Shown here: positions 63,847 to 64,000 of the stretch, one piece after another
How positions within the stretch are numbered: position 1 is the first letter of the stretch
Layout of the letters: the number at the start of each line of letters is the position of its first letter
NCBI RefSeq assembly: GCF_041435115.1
Contig: NZ_CP108046.1
Span: forward strand, 248,001 to 312,000
Source: Streptomyces sp. NBC_00289
GTDB lineage: Bacteria > Actinomycetota > Actinomycetes > Streptomycetales > Streptomycetaceae
Direction: 5' to 3'
DNA length: 64,000 bases
Position numbers and translations under genes: made by a program
Notes under the pieces: generated by a model
Database searches by the model: none
Told to the model about the DNA's origin: nothing
The model's input: the letters and a program-made list of their open reading frames with translations, nothing else

Positions 63847-64000
63847 TCTCCGCTCCGGCCTGCTGCGTCGAGGAGTGCGAGACGCGCCTCGGCATGCGAG
63901 ACGGGAGCCGGAGTGATCCCCAGGGCCCTGTCGCGCTCCAGGCGCGCGACGGCCAGGGCGTCTTCGAGGTCTTCCAGCTCCGCCGGGGAGATCAGGACGG
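63843..64000 (-). CDS. Phd/YefM-type antitoxin, partial at window edge
   Basis: Only the C-terminal 52 residues are inside the window: VLISPAELEDLEDALAVAR, LERDRALGITPAPVSHAEA and RLALLDAAGRSGE. The VLISPAELEDLEDALA block is characteristic of YefM/Phd antitoxins. Continues beyond 64000. Confidence 0.75.
   Translation of the reverse strand, partial: VLISPAELEDLEDALAVARLERDRALGITPAPVSHAEARLALLDAAGRSGE

Noticed and set aside
63215..63916. A 233-codon frame over the Lsr2-like fragment
   Set aside because: His/Pro/Arg-rich composition and overlap with better-supported frames on both strands.

Overview
The window looks like Streptomyces or a close actinobacterial relative: very high GC, strong GC3 codon bias (most frames stay open), actinobacterial IS families, an SpvB/RHS giant protein, a FadR-type regulator and a Tat/Sec-exported L,D-transpeptidase. 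It is dominated by insertion sequences (IS) and their remains. I count at least 14 transposase families (IS5-like of several kinds, IS1380, ISAs1, ISAzo13, IS256, IS3, IS6, IS110, IS1182, ISL3, IS66, IS630, IS701) and four decayed group II introns. Such IS density is typical of a chromosome arm, a linear plasmid or an integrative-element graveyard. I saw no tRNA, rRNA, CRISPR array, origin or telomere.

Layout. 1-4.2 kb: IS5-like relics, a group II intron relic, IS5-A copy 1 and an intact IS1380. 4.2-10.4 kb: a broken AT-rich gene, an exported L,D-transpeptidase, IS6/IS630 relics, a small membrane protein, an intact ISAzo13, a DUF5372-like gene split by IS5-A copy 2, and an orphan gene. 10.5-28.5 kb: IS256/IS6 relics, then a 16 kb block bounded by two inverted near-identical ISAzo13 copies. 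The block holds a Rieske lipoprotein, an IS701 inside an IS5 relic, a Phd/PIN toxin-antitoxin pair, a coupled pair of unknown genes, an ISAs1 inside an IS5-like relic, an XRE-regulator/membrane-protein operon and an intact IS256. 28.5-33.5 kb: ISAs1 split by an ISL3 with 71-bp perfect terminal repeats, then IS5-like and IS1380 relics. 33.6-36.2 kb: a non-IS island with an RsbW-like ATP-binding protein and an aryl-acid AMP ligase followed by a carrier-protein gene that has lost its phosphopantetheine site. 36.4-43.3 kb: a nested stack in which IS1182 contains ISL3, ISL3 contains IS110 and IS5-B1, and IS110 contains IS5-B2. 43.4-46.5 kb: an ISL3 relic split by an intact IS110 (candidate bridge RNA) and a shrunken group II intron, then IS66 remains. 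46.6-48.1 kb: a FadR regulator and membrane hydroxylase operon. 48.2-52.8 kb: ISAs1 split by IS3, an IS630 scrap, ISAs1 and IS5-A copy 4. 52.9-61.1 kb: an AT-rich orphan gene, intron/IS6/IS1380 scraps and a ~2200-residue SpvB-FG-GAP-RHS protein. 61.2-64 kb: IS scraps, an intact IS5, an unknown gene and a RelE-type toxin with its antitoxin running off the end.

Few genes here work together. The clear functional units are fadR/hydroxylase, phd/pin, antitoxin/relE, xre/membrane protein, and the remnant aryl-AMP ligase/aryl carrier pair, probably left from a siderophore or aryl-capped peptide cluster. A recurring theme is that dispersed copies of the same IS carry the same frame-breaking indel, so damaged copies have themselves been copied or moved in trans.
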